Assembly: GCA_023954495.1 (NCBI GenBank)
Contig: JAMLIA010000028.1
Span: 1 to 39,631 of the forward strand
Direction: 5' to 3'
DNA: 39,631 nucleotides
Source of the DNA: Thermomicrobiales bacterium
Lineage (GTDB): Bacteria; Chloroflexota; Chloroflexia; Thermomicrobiales; CFX8
Position numbers and translations under genes: made by a program. Below, piece after piece: positions 1 through 8,580 of the stretch. Numbering within the stretch: position 1 is the stretch's first letter; the number at the start of each line of letters is the position of its first letter. Below the pieces are notes generated by a model. That model worked only from the letters and a program-made list of their open reading frames with translations. It searched no databases and had not been told where the DNA came from.

Positions 1-4
1 TGGT

Positions 5-55
5 GGCTCCGCTTGATAGACCGATCGGCTCGACACCATCAGTCTATCCGGAGCC
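5..55. other. Long imperfect hairpin at window edge
   Basis: GGCTCC (5-10) and GATAGAC (15-21) pair with GTCTATC (42-48) and GGAGCC (50-55) around a 20-base loop, with a small asymmetric bulge. It could be the terminator of a gene to the left or the end of a repeat element; the window edge hides which. The rest of 60-349 shows no convincing gene, only repeat pieces. Confidence 0.35.
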
Positions 56-249
56 ATCTCTTCTTTAATGCGACAACGTTGTGCCTCGCGCTGTCATCGC
101 CGTGAGGCGACCCTCTCGTGCAGAGTCCAAAGTACTTGGCGTCCTGTGGCACGGCGTGGGGCGGGCATTGCATCGAACATCTAGCGCATCGTCATGGGGT
201 TCAGTCGTGGCCTGCGCAGGTTCGAGACACGACGGCTCAGCGCGGGAAC

Positions 250-292
250 GTCGCCTCACGGCGAGGGCAGGACCCGGCCTGTCCGTACGGAA
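250..292. repeat. Dispersed palindromic repeat, family A, copy 1
   Basis: A GTCGCCTCACGGCGA block is followed by a degenerate copy of the core GGACAGGACCCGGCCTGTCC and then GTACGG. Related copies occur near 4278, 9264, 20071 and 20337. A partial block (GTGAGGCGAC) also lies near 100, and another at 344-353 contains the stop codon of the neighbouring MFS gene. Confidence 0.6.
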
Positions 293-349
293 AAGGCGCA
301 CTCCTCGCCGCTCATAGAGGGGCTATTCCTCTGAAAGGGGATGGTCGCC

Positions 350-1693
350 TCACCCCGGCCGACGATCCGCCACACCTGCCGCCTCCAGCCGAGCCTGCTC
401 CTCCTCCAGTTGTGCGTCAGCATCCAGCTCAGCCAGGCGCGCACGCGTCATGCGCGGCAATAATGCCCCCATCGCCACCGACGCCGCGACGACCGCCGCG
501 CCACCCAGGAACATGGCCAGCCGCGGTCCAACCAGCCCGGCCATCATCCCGCTCTGAAACTCTCCCAGCCGTGGCCCGCCGGACGCCATCGCCGAATGCG
601 CCGCCGCAACCCGCCCACGCAGTGGGTCCGGCGTCGCCAACTGCCGGATCACCGCCCGCATGGCAACGCTCACCGAGTCGGACGCCCCAGCACCCGCCAG
701 CGCCAGCAGCGCGACAACTAGCGTCGTGCTCAGGCCAAACACCATCAGGCTTGCGCCATAGCCGATGACCGCCCCGACCATCACCAACCCCGGGCGATCC
801 GGCTGCGGGACGAGACTGACCAGCAACCCACCAATTACCGCCCCTGCCGCCGGCGCAGACAGCAGCAGGCCGAACCCTTCCGGCCCGATTTTCAGCACGT
901 CGGTCGCGAACACCGGAGCAAGACCCACCGTCGATCCCAGCAATGTCGCAAGGAAGTCCAACAGGATGACACCCCAGATCACCGGCGTCTTGCGGATGAA
1001 CGCCAGACCCTCTGCAATCGCCTCAAAATGGTTGCGGCGCACAAGTGGTGGCTCCAGCCGCGTCTTCATTGCCAGCAACGCACCAATAACGAAGATGAAC
1101 GACGCCGCATCGAGCAGGTAGGTGCCCGATAAGCCAATGCGTGCGACGGCCACCCCACCCACCGCAGGACCGACCATCCGCGCCACCGCAAAGACGAGGA
1201 TATTCAATGACATCGCAGGTGCCAGCTCGTTGCGCGGCACCAGCGCCGGGATCAACGCCTGCCGCGCCGGACCGTCGAACGCCGAAATCGCAGCCGCGAT
1301 CGCTGCGACAGCGTAAAGCAGCACGATCGTGACATTCCCGTTCGCCGTCGCGCCCGCAATAACCAGGCTGATGGTCATCAGTCCGGCCTGCGTCAGCAGC
1401 AAGACACGCCGTCGATTGAACGCGTCCGCGACCGACCCACCGATCAACGACGTCGAGAAGATGGCAAGCGCCCGGATCAGGCCAAGAATGCCAAGCTGAA
1501 CCGCCGACCCTGTCATGTCGTATACCTGCCAGGACAGCGCCGCAGCGTGCATCTGCGTGCCCAGCATCGAAACGAACTGACCCATCCAGATGTATCGATA
1601 ATCCCGGTGCCGCAGCACGTGCACCGGTAACCGACGTCGTCCGTCGCTATCGACCCCGCTCAGACATGTCCCCCATCCACCCCGACCCACCAC
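350..1693 (-). CDS. MFS exporter (MFS_3/enterobactin-exporter-like)
   Basis: A predicted integral membrane efflux protein of 447 residues in the major facilitator superfamily. The N-terminal half carries the loop 2-3 motif A as GGSVADAFNRRR (about residues 90-101), followed by alternating hydrophobic segments consistent with 12 helices and a charged C-terminal tail. The GTG start at 1693 gives a 25-residue leader before the first family-like segment (LRHRDYRYIWMGQF), so the true start may be further inside. It diverges from the MFS gene at 1801 across about 107 bases. Its TGA stop (350-352) lies inside a family A repeat block. The substrate cannot be read from sequence; family members export drugs, siderophores or other small molecules. 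Confidence 0.85.
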   Translation of the reverse strand: MVGRGGWGTCLSGVDSDGRRRLPVHVLRHRDYRYIWMGQFVSMLGTQMHAAALSWQVYDMTGSAVQLGILGLIRALAIFSTSLIGGSVADAFNRRRVLLLTQAGLMTISLVIAGATANGNVTIVLLYAVAAIAAAISAFDGPARQALIPALVPRNELAPAMSLNILVFAVARMVGPAVGGVAVARIGLSGTYLLDAASFIFVIGALLAMKTRLEPPLVRRNHFEAIAEGLAFIRKTPVIWGVILLDFLATLLGSTVGLAPVFATDVLKIGPEGFGLLLSAPAAGAVIGGLLVSLVPQPDRPGLVMVGAVIGYGASLMVFGLSTTLVVALLALAGAGASDSVSVAMRAVIRQLATPDPLRGRVAAAHSAMASGGPRLGEFQSGMMAGLVGPRLAMFLGGAAVVAASVAMGALLPRMTRARLAELDADAQLEEEQARLEAAGVADRRPG

Positions 1694-1743
1694 GCGTGCG
1701 CTACAGGCGGGTCAGGATACTGGCACGTCTGGAATCACGCCAC

Positions 1744-1771
1744 TTGTGCCCACGTAGCAGTGGAGTATGAT
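1744..1771 (+). promoter_or_regulatory. Sigma-70-like promoter for the MFS gene at 1801
   Basis: TTGTGC (1744-1749) and TATGAT (1766-1771) are separated by 16 bases, and AGGGGAG at 1791-1797 is a ribosome site just before the ATG at 1801. Confidence 0.45.
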
Positions 1772-1800
1772 CGCCTCGCCAATGGGGATCAGGGGAGTAC

Positions 1801-3072
1801 ATGACGTCCAGCGAGAGCGCGACACCATCTGAAGCGCCCACTGATGCAGTGGTCGATCCACCGCGTGATACCGCACGCTTCGGCGCGCTCGAGGCTCCGG
1901 TCTTCCGCAACTACTTCCTGGCAACCATTGTCTCGAACATCGGCTCCTGGATGCAGATCTCCTCGCCCAGAGCTGGCTCATCCTTGAGCTGACCGACTCG
2001 CCCCGTTCTACCTCGGTCTGGTCGGCCTCGTGCGAACCGTCCCGCGATCGGTCTGCTCGTCGGCGGCGTCCTGGCCGATCGCTTCTCGCGCACGCTCATT
2101 CTCATGATCACCCAGACCGTCATGGCGCTCTCATCGCTGGTCATCGCCATCCTGACCGTTGCCGGAGTCATCACCGTCTGGCACCTGCTCATCATCTCGT
2201 TTATTTCGTCGGTCTTCTTCTCCGTCGACAACCCTACCCGCCAGGCGCTCGTTCCCGACCTCGTCGGGCGCGAAAAGCTCGCCAGCGCCATCGGACTGAA
2301 CTCCGCCGCCTGGAACGCCGCCGCGATCATCGGCCCGTCCGTTGCCGGCATTCTCATCGCCGCCGTCTCTATCTCCGGCGCGTTCTTCCTCAACGCAGCC
2401 AGCTACATACCCGTCCTCATCGTCGTCGCCATGATCCCGCGCGTTGAACGCAAAGCAACAACATCACGCTCGATGACGCGCCAACTCAACGAAGGACTCG
2501 CCTACATCAAGTCCGACCGCATCATCTGGGGCATCTTGCTCCTGATCGCAATCCCCAGCGTCGTCGCTCGCCCCTATACGCAGATGATGCCAGTCTTCGC
2601 CCGCGACGTCCTCGGCCTCGGCGCAACCGGCTTCGGTGTCCTGATGGCCGCCAGCGGGCTGGGCGCGCTCGTCGGCGCACTCATCACTGCATCCCTCGGC
2701 GGCTTTGCCAAACGCGGCTGGCTGCTTGTCATCAACACAGTCGTCCTCGGCATCACCCTGGTCGGGTTCGCCCAGTCGCGATGGATCATTCCCTCAATCA
2801 TTCTGGTGATCTTCGTCGGTGGCACATCGACGCTGATGATGTCGCTCGCCAACACGCTGCTGCAGGGACTCGTCCCCGATACCATGCGCGGCCGCGTGAT
2901 GAGCGTCTACACGTTGATTGCCGGTGGATTGATGCCGCTCGGCTCGATGATCCTCGGCGCAGGCGGTGAGAAGATTGGTGTGCCACTCGCCGTCGGCATT
3001 GGCGGTGTCATCACGATCATCGTCGCACTCGGTTTTGTCCGTGGGTTTGAGGATGTGCGCCGCGTCCGCTGA
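1801..3072 (+). pseudogene. MFS exporter with clustered frame disruptions
   Basis: A second MFS_3-type exporter of about 420 residues if repaired. It has a promoter, a ribosome site and an ATG at 1801, and reads normally to NIGSWMQI, where the frame is lost. Three frame changes fall between about 1960 and 2046: the coding signal moves to another frame for the segment LAQSWLILELTDSP, to a third for FYLGLVGLVRTVP, and returns to the starting frame at AIGLLVGGVLADRF. A TGA at 1990-1992 stops the original frame. From 2050 to the TGA at 3070-3072 the protein is intact and conserved-looking. Three changes in 86 bases with net zero shift suggest a local sequence-quality problem or a recent lesion in an otherwise well-kept gene. 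Confidence 0.75.
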
Positions 3073-3073
3073 G

Positions 3074-3265
3074 TTAGCGGCCCAGCGCCAGATACAGCAG
3101 CAAAATGCAGCCCAACGCCACGACCGTCATCACCAGACCCGTGAGCACGCCCCAGATCGCCGCGCGCCGCCGACCCTCGCGCACAAGCGCTTCGTGGGCG
3201 GCCTCAGTCTGACGTGCCGAATCGTCAATCTGCGTCGACGATGTCGCATCGGTTTCTGGCTGCAT
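3074..3265 (-). CDS. Small single-pass membrane protein
   Basis: A 63-residue protein not recognised as a known family. The first 35 residues are polar and acidic, then EGRRR precedes one hydrophobic segment (about residues 38-60) ending LALGR, so it is probably anchored with a cytoplasmic N-terminus. The ATG at 3265 is chosen because AGGTGG lies about 8 bases upstream; a TTG at 3292 would add nine residues. It converges on the MFS gene ending at 3072 with a one-base gap and diverges from the hydrolase gene at 3366. Function unknown; the coding call rests on a plausible start site and membrane segment only. Confidence 0.5.
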   Translation of the reverse strand: MQPETDATSSTQIDDSARQTEAAHEALVREGRRRAAIWGVLTGLVMTVVALGCILLLYLALGR

Positions 3266-3272
3266 CTGGTCG

Positions 3273-3286
3273 TCCACCTGGGTGGA
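3273..3286. repeat. Iterated palindrome TCCACC-TG-GGTGGA
   Basis: A near-perfect copy of the palindrome found intact at 13269-13286 and 16259-16274. Here it sits between two divergent start codons and contains the ribosome site of the small membrane protein gene. Confidence 0.5.
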
Positions 3287-3365
3287 GTCCAATCGTTCGG
3301 ATTGCTCTTCGCCGCAATCGGTCGATAATCAATCGCGACGCATCTGTCGGAGAAAGCAGGATACC

Positions 3366-4352
3366 ATGGCAACGCAGGTTCAATCGCTCACCGTTCTCGA
3401 CCTCGGGCGCGCCAACATCGACATGGGCACCGTCATGGCACCCGGCGATCTGGATGGCGTCTGGGCGGTCTGCGCCTTCCCCGGCTACCTCGTCGAGCTC
3501 ACCGATGGTCGCCATATCCTGATCGACACCGGCCCGAATCGTCGCCACATCCGCGAGCCGATGTATGAGTATGTCGGCACCAGCTTCGGCGACCACCTCA
3601 TCCCCCAGCTCACCGACGCTGACGACATCCGCAACCGCCTGGCCGAACTGAGCCTGACGCCCGCCGACATCGACATCCTCGTCCTCACCCACAATCACTT
3701 CGACCATGCCGGCAACGTCGCCGACTTCGCGGACAGCGAAATCATCATGCACCGCGCCGACCACGCCGTCGGCATCGAGCGCGGCCAGAATGGCCTCCCC
3801 GGCGGCATCCCCGCACACGCCGACGATGGCCGCGCCTTGCGCTACACACTGATCGACGACGACACCGAGCTCGCCCCCGGCTTCACCCTGGTCCACACGC
3901 CCGGCCACAGCCCCGGGCACCTGTCGATCGGGCTCGACCTCCCCGATACCGGCTCCGTCATCCTCGCCATCGACGCCATCTACTCCGCCACGAACCGCGA
4001 GCTTGGCAACTACCGCATCGGCAGCGACCCCGCCGCAGGCGCACGCTCCGCCACCCGCCTCATCGACCGCGCCACCCGCACCAACGCCCTGCTCATCTAC
4101 GGCCACGACCCGTCCAATGGCCATCACTCCGCAAAGGCACCCCAGAAATACACCCTGACCGCCCATCCAGAACCTTTCGTAAGGACTGCTTTCAGCGCAG
4201 TCCGTCGCCATGAGGCGACACCCCCACATCGGATGTGCACCTGTTCACCAAGTGCCGTCCGCGCGCAAACATTCCGTGCGGACAGGACCCGGCCTGTCCA
4301 CCGTGAGGCGACCCCCCCGCGCCGGATGCCGACGCCACCACGCCGCACCTGA
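3366..4352 (+). CDS. Metallo-beta-lactamase-fold hydrolase (AHL-lactonase-like) with repeat-derived tail
   Basis: A soluble zinc hydrolase of the MBL superfamily, 328 residues. The metal motif HNHFDH (H-x-H-x-D-H) lies near residue 111, a later ligand in HTPGHSPGH near 180, an aspartate in LAIDAIY near 203, and a histidine in LIYGHDPSNGHH near 245. This layout matches N-acyl-homoserine lactonase-like members, but the substrate is not determined. The ATG at 3366 is preceded by GGAGAAAGCAGG. The recognisable domain ends near residue 265; the last 60 or so residues are Arg/Pro/Thr-rich and are encoded by family A repeat DNA (about 4190-4320), and the TGA stop coincides with the edge of a MITE-like element at 4351. 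An out-of-frame TAA after CCTTTCG (about 4180) hints that the native stop was lost by a small frame change. Confidence 0.8.
   Translation: MATQVQSLTVLDLGRANIDMGTVMAPGDLDGVWAVCAFPGYLVELTDGRHILIDTGPNRRHIREPMYEYVGTSFGDHLIPQLTDADDIRNRLAELSLTPADIDILVLTHNHFDHAGNVADFADSEIIMHRADHAVGIERGQNGLPGGIPAHADDGRALRYTLIDDDTELAPGFTLVHTPGHSPGHLSIGLDLPDTGSVILAIDAIYSATNRELGNYRIGSDPAAGARSATRLIDRATRTNALLIYGHDPSNGHHSAKAPQKYTLTAHPEPFVRTAFSAVRRHEATPPHRMCTCSPSAVRAQTFRADRTRPVHREATPPRRMPTPPRRT
4200..4316. repeat. Dispersed palindromic repeat, family A, copy 2
   Basis: Contains the perfect core GGACAGGACCCGGCCTGTCC at 4278-4297, flanked on the left by GTCGCCATGAGGCGAC (about 4203) and on the right by CACCGTGAGGCGAC. The whole segment is translated as the tail of the hydrolase gene. 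Confidence 0.65.
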
Positions 4353-4480
4353 AAGGTAGAGGCGTTTGGCATACGCCCGTTCGGCACCCCGACCTGTTCC
4401 GACCGACAGTAACGGTGTCCGAGCGCATCTCCTGAATGGTCGGTGCCCAACACGGGCGTATGAATACGCCCATACATGCA
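4351..4480. mobile_element. MITE-like element, family B, copy 1
   Basis: About 130 bases with inverted ends that are themselves palindromic: GGCATACGCCCG at the left end and GGGCGTATGAATACGCCC at 4454-4471. The interior aligns with the copy at 19891 (shared GTTCCGACCGACAG-like and TGAATGGTCG-like blocks). It has no coding capacity. It begins within the TGA stop of the hydrolase gene. The remaining 4481-4545 holds nothing recognised. Confidence 0.6.
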
Positions 4481-4545
4481 CATGGACAATTCGTCATCAC
4501 TGAGCGATTCGACTCGGGGCGATTAAGCGCCTTACATGCGCCCCC

Positions 4546-5763
4546 CTACACCACCCCCAACGTCCCCGCCTTCACCAACTCCACGATTTCACTCTCCGAC
4601 AACCCAATATCCGCCAGAATCTCCGCACTGTGCTGCCCAAGCACCGGCGGCGCGTGGCGCACTCCCCCCGGCGTGTCGCTCAGCTTCACCGGCAGACCCA
4701 GCAGGTGCAGTAGCCCGGCGGTCGGATGCTCGATCTCCACGACCATGTCGCGATGTCGCACTTGCGGATGATCCAGCGCATCATCCACGCCCAGGATCGG
4801 TCCGCACGGCACACCAGCGTCGTTGAGAATCGACTCCCACTCCGCCGACGTCTTCGCCTGCAGCTTCGCGCTGATCAGCTCGGCCAACTCCATTCGGTTG
4901 GCGTGGCGACCACCATTCGTCTTGAACCGCTCGTCCTCCAACAGCTCCGGCGCCCCGATCGTCTTGCAGAGAATCGGCCAACGTTTGTCACCCGTCCCGC
5001 CGACCGTCAGGTAGCCGTCCTTCGAGCGGAACACGCCGTACGGCGCGTTGATTGGATGGTGGTTGCCGGCCGGTGGCGGGACATCACCGCCATTCAGATA
5101 GCGCGTCGCCTGGAACGCCAGCATCCCGACCATGCTCTCCAGCAGCGACGTCTCAACGCGCTGCCCTCGCCCCGTCTGCTGCCGCGCTTTCAGCGCCGCC
5201 AGCACGCCGTAAGCACCGAACAATCCAGTTAGCAAATCGGCGATCGGGATGCCAACCCGCGTCGGCTCGCTGTCCTCAAAGCCGGTAATGCTCATCAGGC
5301 CCGACACACCCTGGATGATCTGATCCAGACCCGGCCGACCGGCGAACGGTCCATCCGCACCAAACCCCGAGATCGAGCAATAGATGACACCAGGGTTCGT
5401 CGCCGACACCCGCTCATATCCGATGTTCAGCGCGTCCATTACGCCGGGACGGAAGTTTTCAACGATCACATCCGCCGTCGCGGCCAGTTTCCGAAAGACC
5501 TCTTGCCCCTCCGGCACCTTCAGGTTCAGCGCCAGCGAGCGCTTGTTGCGGTTGGCGGCCAGGAAAAACGCGCTCTCGCCGTTGAAGAACGGGGGTCCCG
5601 ACGATCGCGCGTCCTCACCCTTCCCCGGATTCTCAATCTTGATGACATCGGCCCCCAGGTCTCCGAGCCACATCGCCGCCGTCGGTCCGGCCAGATGGCG
5701 ACCCAGGTCAATCACACGGATGCCAGATAGCGGCATCGTCTCCTGTGCAGACGACATACTCAC
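4546..5763 (-). CDS. Class III CoA-transferase (CaiB/BaiF family)
   Basis: A cytoplasmic family III acyl-CoA transferase of 405 residues, the usual length. These enzymes move CoA between carboxylic acids through an aspartyl-CoA thioester. The N-terminal PLSGIRVIDLGRHLAGP, the ENFRPGVMDALNIGY block near 102, and the motif GIPIADLLTG with the likely catalytic Asp176 are all present, as is the glycine-rich NHHPINAPYGVF segment. The substrate is unknown; carnitine, oxalate/formate, succinate and aromatic acids occur in the family. The start overlaps the stop of the upstream crotonase gene by four bases (5760-5763), so the two are translationally coupled and probably act in one acid-activation or breakdown pathway. 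Confidence 0.9.
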   Translation of the reverse strand: MSMSSAQETMPLSGIRVIDLGRHLAGPTAAMWLGDLGADVIKIENPGKGEDARSSGPPFFNGESAFFLAANRNKRSLALNLKVPEGQEVFRKLAATADVIVENFRPGVMDALNIGYERVSATNPGVIYCSISGFGADGPFAGRPGLDQIIQGVSGLMSITGFEDSEPTRVGIPIADLLTGLFGAYGVLAALKARQQTGRGQRVETSLLESMVGMLAFQATRYLNGGDVPPPAGNHHPINAPYGVFRSKDGYLTVGGTGDKRWPILCKTIGAPELLEDERFKTNGGRHANRMELAELISAKLQAKTSAEWESILNDAGVPCGPILGVDDALDHPQVRHRDMVVEIEHPTAGLLHLLGLPVKLSDTPGGVRHAPPVLGQHSAEILADIGLSESEIVELVKAGTLGVV

Positions 5764-6554
5764 TTCCCCTGCCAGTTCGGCTTGCGCTTCTCGAGGAACG
5801 CGTTGACGCCCTCTTTGAAATCCTCGCTCATGTAGGCGCGGACCACGAGGTCCGTCTCGCGCGGCGGACGTCGCGAGTGCAGCACCCGTCGCACCGCCTC
5901 CTTGGTCACCTGCAGCGTGATCGGCGCATGCCCGGCGATCTTCTCGGCCAGCGCACTCACCCGCTCGATCAGATCCTCGCCCTCGACGATCTCATTCACC
6001 AGCCCGGCCGCCTGCGCATCCTGCGCCGTTACCATCTCTGCCGTGAAAATCATCGCCTTCGTTCGCGCCGGACCAATCAGATCAACTAGCCGCGCGTAAC
6101 CACTCATCGACAGGCAGTTGCCCAGCGTCCTGGAGATCGGCACGCCAAACTTCGCGTCCGGCGTGCAGACTCGCATGTCGCACGACAGCGCGATCTGCGC
6201 CCCGCCACCAACAGCGTAGCCACGCACCGCCGCGATCGTCGGACGCTGCAACGCCTCCAGCCGCGAGAGTGCGCCTTCAATCCGCGCCTCGTACTCGATC
6301 GCGTGCTTCGGTTCCTTGAATGCGCGGAACTGGCTGATGTCCGTCCCGGCGACGAACGCCTTCTCACCGGCGCCGGTCAGCACCAGCACTCGAACATCCG
6401 GGTCATTCTCAACCTCGTCGCAAATCCGAACCAGCTCGTCATACATCGCAAACGTCATCGCGTTGCGTGCCTCCGGGCGATTGAATGTCACCCAGGCGAT
6501 CGGCCCACGACGCTCAAACAACACATGCTGATTCGTCTCAGTGCTGGTAGTCAC
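5760..6554 (-). CDS. Crotonase-superfamily protein (enoyl-CoA hydratase/isomerase-like)
   Basis: A 264-residue crotonase-fold enzyme acting on an acyl-CoA thioester in the cytoplasm. The oxyanion-hole segments are clear: AFVAGTDISQF and GYAVGGGAQIALSCDMRV. The two acid/base glutamates of classical enoyl-CoA hydratase (in GGGCE and FGQPE of the rat enzyme) align with Gln (GGGAQ) and a non-acidic residue (FGVPIS), so simple hydration is doubtful and another crotonase reaction is likely. The GTG at 6554 is preferred because GAGGGAG lies just upstream; a longer frame to 6617 lacks such a site and its first 21 residues look non-coding. It is first in an operon with the CoA-transferase. Confidence 0.85.
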   Translation of the reverse strand: MTTSTETNQHVLFERRGPIAWVTFNRPEARNAMTFAMYDELVRICDEVENDPDVRVLVLTGAGEKAFVAGTDISQFRAFKEPKHAIEYEARIEGALSRLEALQRPTIAAVRGYAVGGGAQIALSCDMRVCTPDAKFGVPISRTLGNCLSMSGYARLVDLIGPARTKAMIFTAEMVTAQDAQAAGLVNEIVEGEDLIERVSALAEKIAGHAPITLQVTKEAVRRVLHSRRPPRETDLVVRAYMSEDFKEGVNAFLEKRKPNWQGK

Positions 6555-6652
6555 GCGCTCTCCCTCTGTTCGCCACCATCGTTGCCCAAACGCTCTTCGC
6601 CGCATGGTAGCCGCCACCAGTCAACCTGCGCAACGGCGCAACGGCCTTCTGG

Positions 6653-6681
6653 TTGCGCATCACCTGTCTACATGCTAGGCT
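6653..6681 (+). promoter_or_regulatory. Possible promoter of the ABC-F gene
   Basis: TTGCGC (6653-6658), 17 bases, then TAGGCT (6676-6681). The -10 match is weak. It leaves a leader of about 130 bases containing a GCGCAT/ATGCGC palindrome. Confidence 0.25.
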
Positions 6682-6816
6682 GTCTCCCTGATCGGCGCAT
6701 CCATGCGCGACGTGTGGGAGACTCCCTTGACGACAGACCTGTAACCAGATCGAACAACGACCGGTGCATTCCGGCTCGTGTCGTCCATCGTCAAACGATG
6801 AGGTTGCAGGTACCCT

Positions 6817-8523
6817 ATGTTGCTCAGTGTCTCTCAGATATCCATGTCTTTCGGCCCCATTTCCGTGCTCAACGACGTGTCATTTGTCGTCAATACCGGC
6901 GATCGCGTAGGCCTCGTCGGTGCCAACGGCGTCGGCAAATCAACGCTGCTCCGCATCATCACGGGTGAGATCGCGCCCGACAGCGGCACGGTTCTCATTC
7001 CCGACGGCATCACGCCCGGCTATCTCGCCCAGCAGCCCCCCCTGCTGCCGAATGCCACCGTCGACGATCTGATCTATGAGATCCTCGGGGCATTACGTCA
7101 ACTGAAAACGCGACTCCGTGAAATCGAAATTCGGCTCAGCGACTCCGAAGGCGATGTGGACACTTTGCTCGTGGAGTATGGCGAACTCCAGGAACAGTTC
7201 GAGCGCGCTGGAGGCTACGAGATCGACCACCAGATTGAGATCGTGATCGACGGCCTCGGTCTCGGCGACCTCGACCGCCAGCGACAGTTCGCCTCACTTT
7301 CCGGCGGCGAACAGGAACGGGTCCTCCTGGCAACCTTGCTCCTGCGCTCCCCCGATCTCCTGCTGCTCGACGAACCCACCAACCATCTCGATTTCGACGC
7401 CCTGGGCTGGCTGGAGAATTACCTGTCCACCTATCCCGGCGCGATCCTCGCCGTCTCGCACGACCGCGCGTTCCTCAATACGACCGCCACCCGCATCATC
7501 GAGATTGATGAACGCACCCGCACTGCCAGCCAGTACGTCGGCAACTACGATGAATTCGCCGAACAGCATGAGCGCGAACGTGCAGAATGGGTTGCGCAGT
7601 ACGCCGCCCAGCAGGATGAAATCCACGAGCTGCGCCGCGCGATGCGCGTCACGAGCCGCCAGGTCGCGCCGAACCGCGCGCCGCGCGACCCCGACAAGAC
7701 CGCCTACGACTTCAAAGCCGGACGCATTGATATCGCCATCGCTCGCGGCGTTCGAGCCGCAGAGGAACGCCTGCGCCGCATAGAATCCGACGCAATCGAG
7801 AAGCCGCCCAGCACGCTACGCATCCTGCCCAGGTTCGATGTGGCCACCCTGCGCAGTGCCGAGGTCATTGCAGCAACCAACCTGCGCCAGGAATGGGACG
7901 GCAAGGTCATCCTCGATGATCTGTCCTTCGTCGTCGGCGCTGGCGACCGCATTGTCATCGTCGGCCCGAACGGTGCCGGAAAGACGACGCTGCTCAACAT
8001 CATCGCTGGCCGCGCGGCACCAACCGGCGGCGAGGTTCACGTCGCGCGCGATGTCCTCCTCGGCTACCTCGATCAGGCTGCCGACCTCAGCGCCGAATCC
8101 GGCTGTGTCCTCGATGTCTATCGCCACGGACTGGATCTTGATCAGCAAACAGCAATTGATGAACTCATCCGCTACGGACTGTTCACGATCGAAGACATCT
8201 GGAAGTCGGTCAGTGTCCTGAGTGCCGGTGAGCGACGCAAGCTGCAACTCGCACGCCTGTTGGCGGAGCATCCCACCGTCCTCCTGCTCGACGAGCCAAC
8301 GAATCACCTCAGCTTCGATGTCCTGTCCCGTCTGGAGCACGCGCTGTTGGAATACCCCGGCCCGCTCATCTGCGTCTCGCACGACCGCTGGTTCATCGAG
8401 CGCTTCACCGGCATCGTCTGGGAGATCACGAACGGTCGCATCGTCGTCCATCACGGTGCACCGTCCGATGCACTCGAACGCCTGTCAAACCCCGCCGCAT
8501 CAGGCATTCCGGATGTATCATGA
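6817..8523 (+). CDS. ABC-F family ATPase (ribosome-associated)
   Basis: A soluble protein of 568 residues with two ABC nucleotide-binding domains and no membrane segments, the hallmark of ABC-F proteins that act on ribosomes (translation factors or antibiotic-protection proteins). Domain 1: Walker A GANGVGKST near residue 35, signature LSGGE near 162, Walker B LLLLDEPTNHLD. Domain 2: GPNGAGKTT near 383, signature LSAGE near 468, LLLDEPTNHLS. Between them lies a charged linker (about 245-330) with an Arg-rich stretch, where the P-site tRNA interaction motif usually sits. The ATG at 6817 begins at the first beta-strand of domain 1. pdxH follows after 57 bases on the same strand. Whether it is a housekeeping or a resistance factor cannot be told from sequence alone. 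Confidence 0.9.
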   Translation: MLLSVSQISMSFGPISVLNDVSFVVNTGDRVGLVGANGVGKSTLLRIITGEIAPDSGTVLIPDGITPGYLAQQPPLLPNATVDDLIYEILGALRQLKTRLREIEIRLSDSEGDVDTLLVEYGELQEQFERAGGYEIDHQIEIVIDGLGLGDLDRQRQFASLSGGEQERVLLATLLLRSPDLLLLDEPTNHLDFDALGWLENYLSTYPGAILAVSHDRAFLNTTATRIIEIDERTRTASQYVGNYDEFAEQHERERAEWVAQYAAQQDEIHELRRAMRVTSRQVAPNRAPRDPDKTAYDFKAGRIDIAIARGVRAAEERLRRIESDAIEKPPSTLRILPRFDVATLRSAEVIAATNLRQEWDGKVILDDLSFVVGAGDRIVIVGPNGAGKTTLLNIIAGRAAPTGGEVHVARDVLLGYLDQAADLSAESGCVLDVYRHGLDLDQQTAIDELIRYGLFTIEDIWKSVSVLSAGERRKLQLARLLAEHPTVLLLDEPTNHLSFDVLSRLEHALLEYPGPLICVSHDRWFIERFTGIVWEITNGRIVVHHGAPSDALERLSNPAASGIPDVS

Positions 8524-8580
8524 CGAGTGGTCGCTGCGTCGGCAGCAACCTGAGTTGGCTTGCGGCAGGGACGGGGATGA

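Noticed and set aside
1990-1992. TGA in the MFS gene as another selenocysteine codon
   Set aside because: The family sequence resumes in a different frame before this TGA (LAQSWLILEL), so it is a frameshift stop, not recoding.
3225-4229. Minus-strand frame (334 codons) over the MBL hydrolase
   Set aside because: Val/Gly/Asp-rich antisense shadow; the plus-strand protein has the metal-binding motifs.
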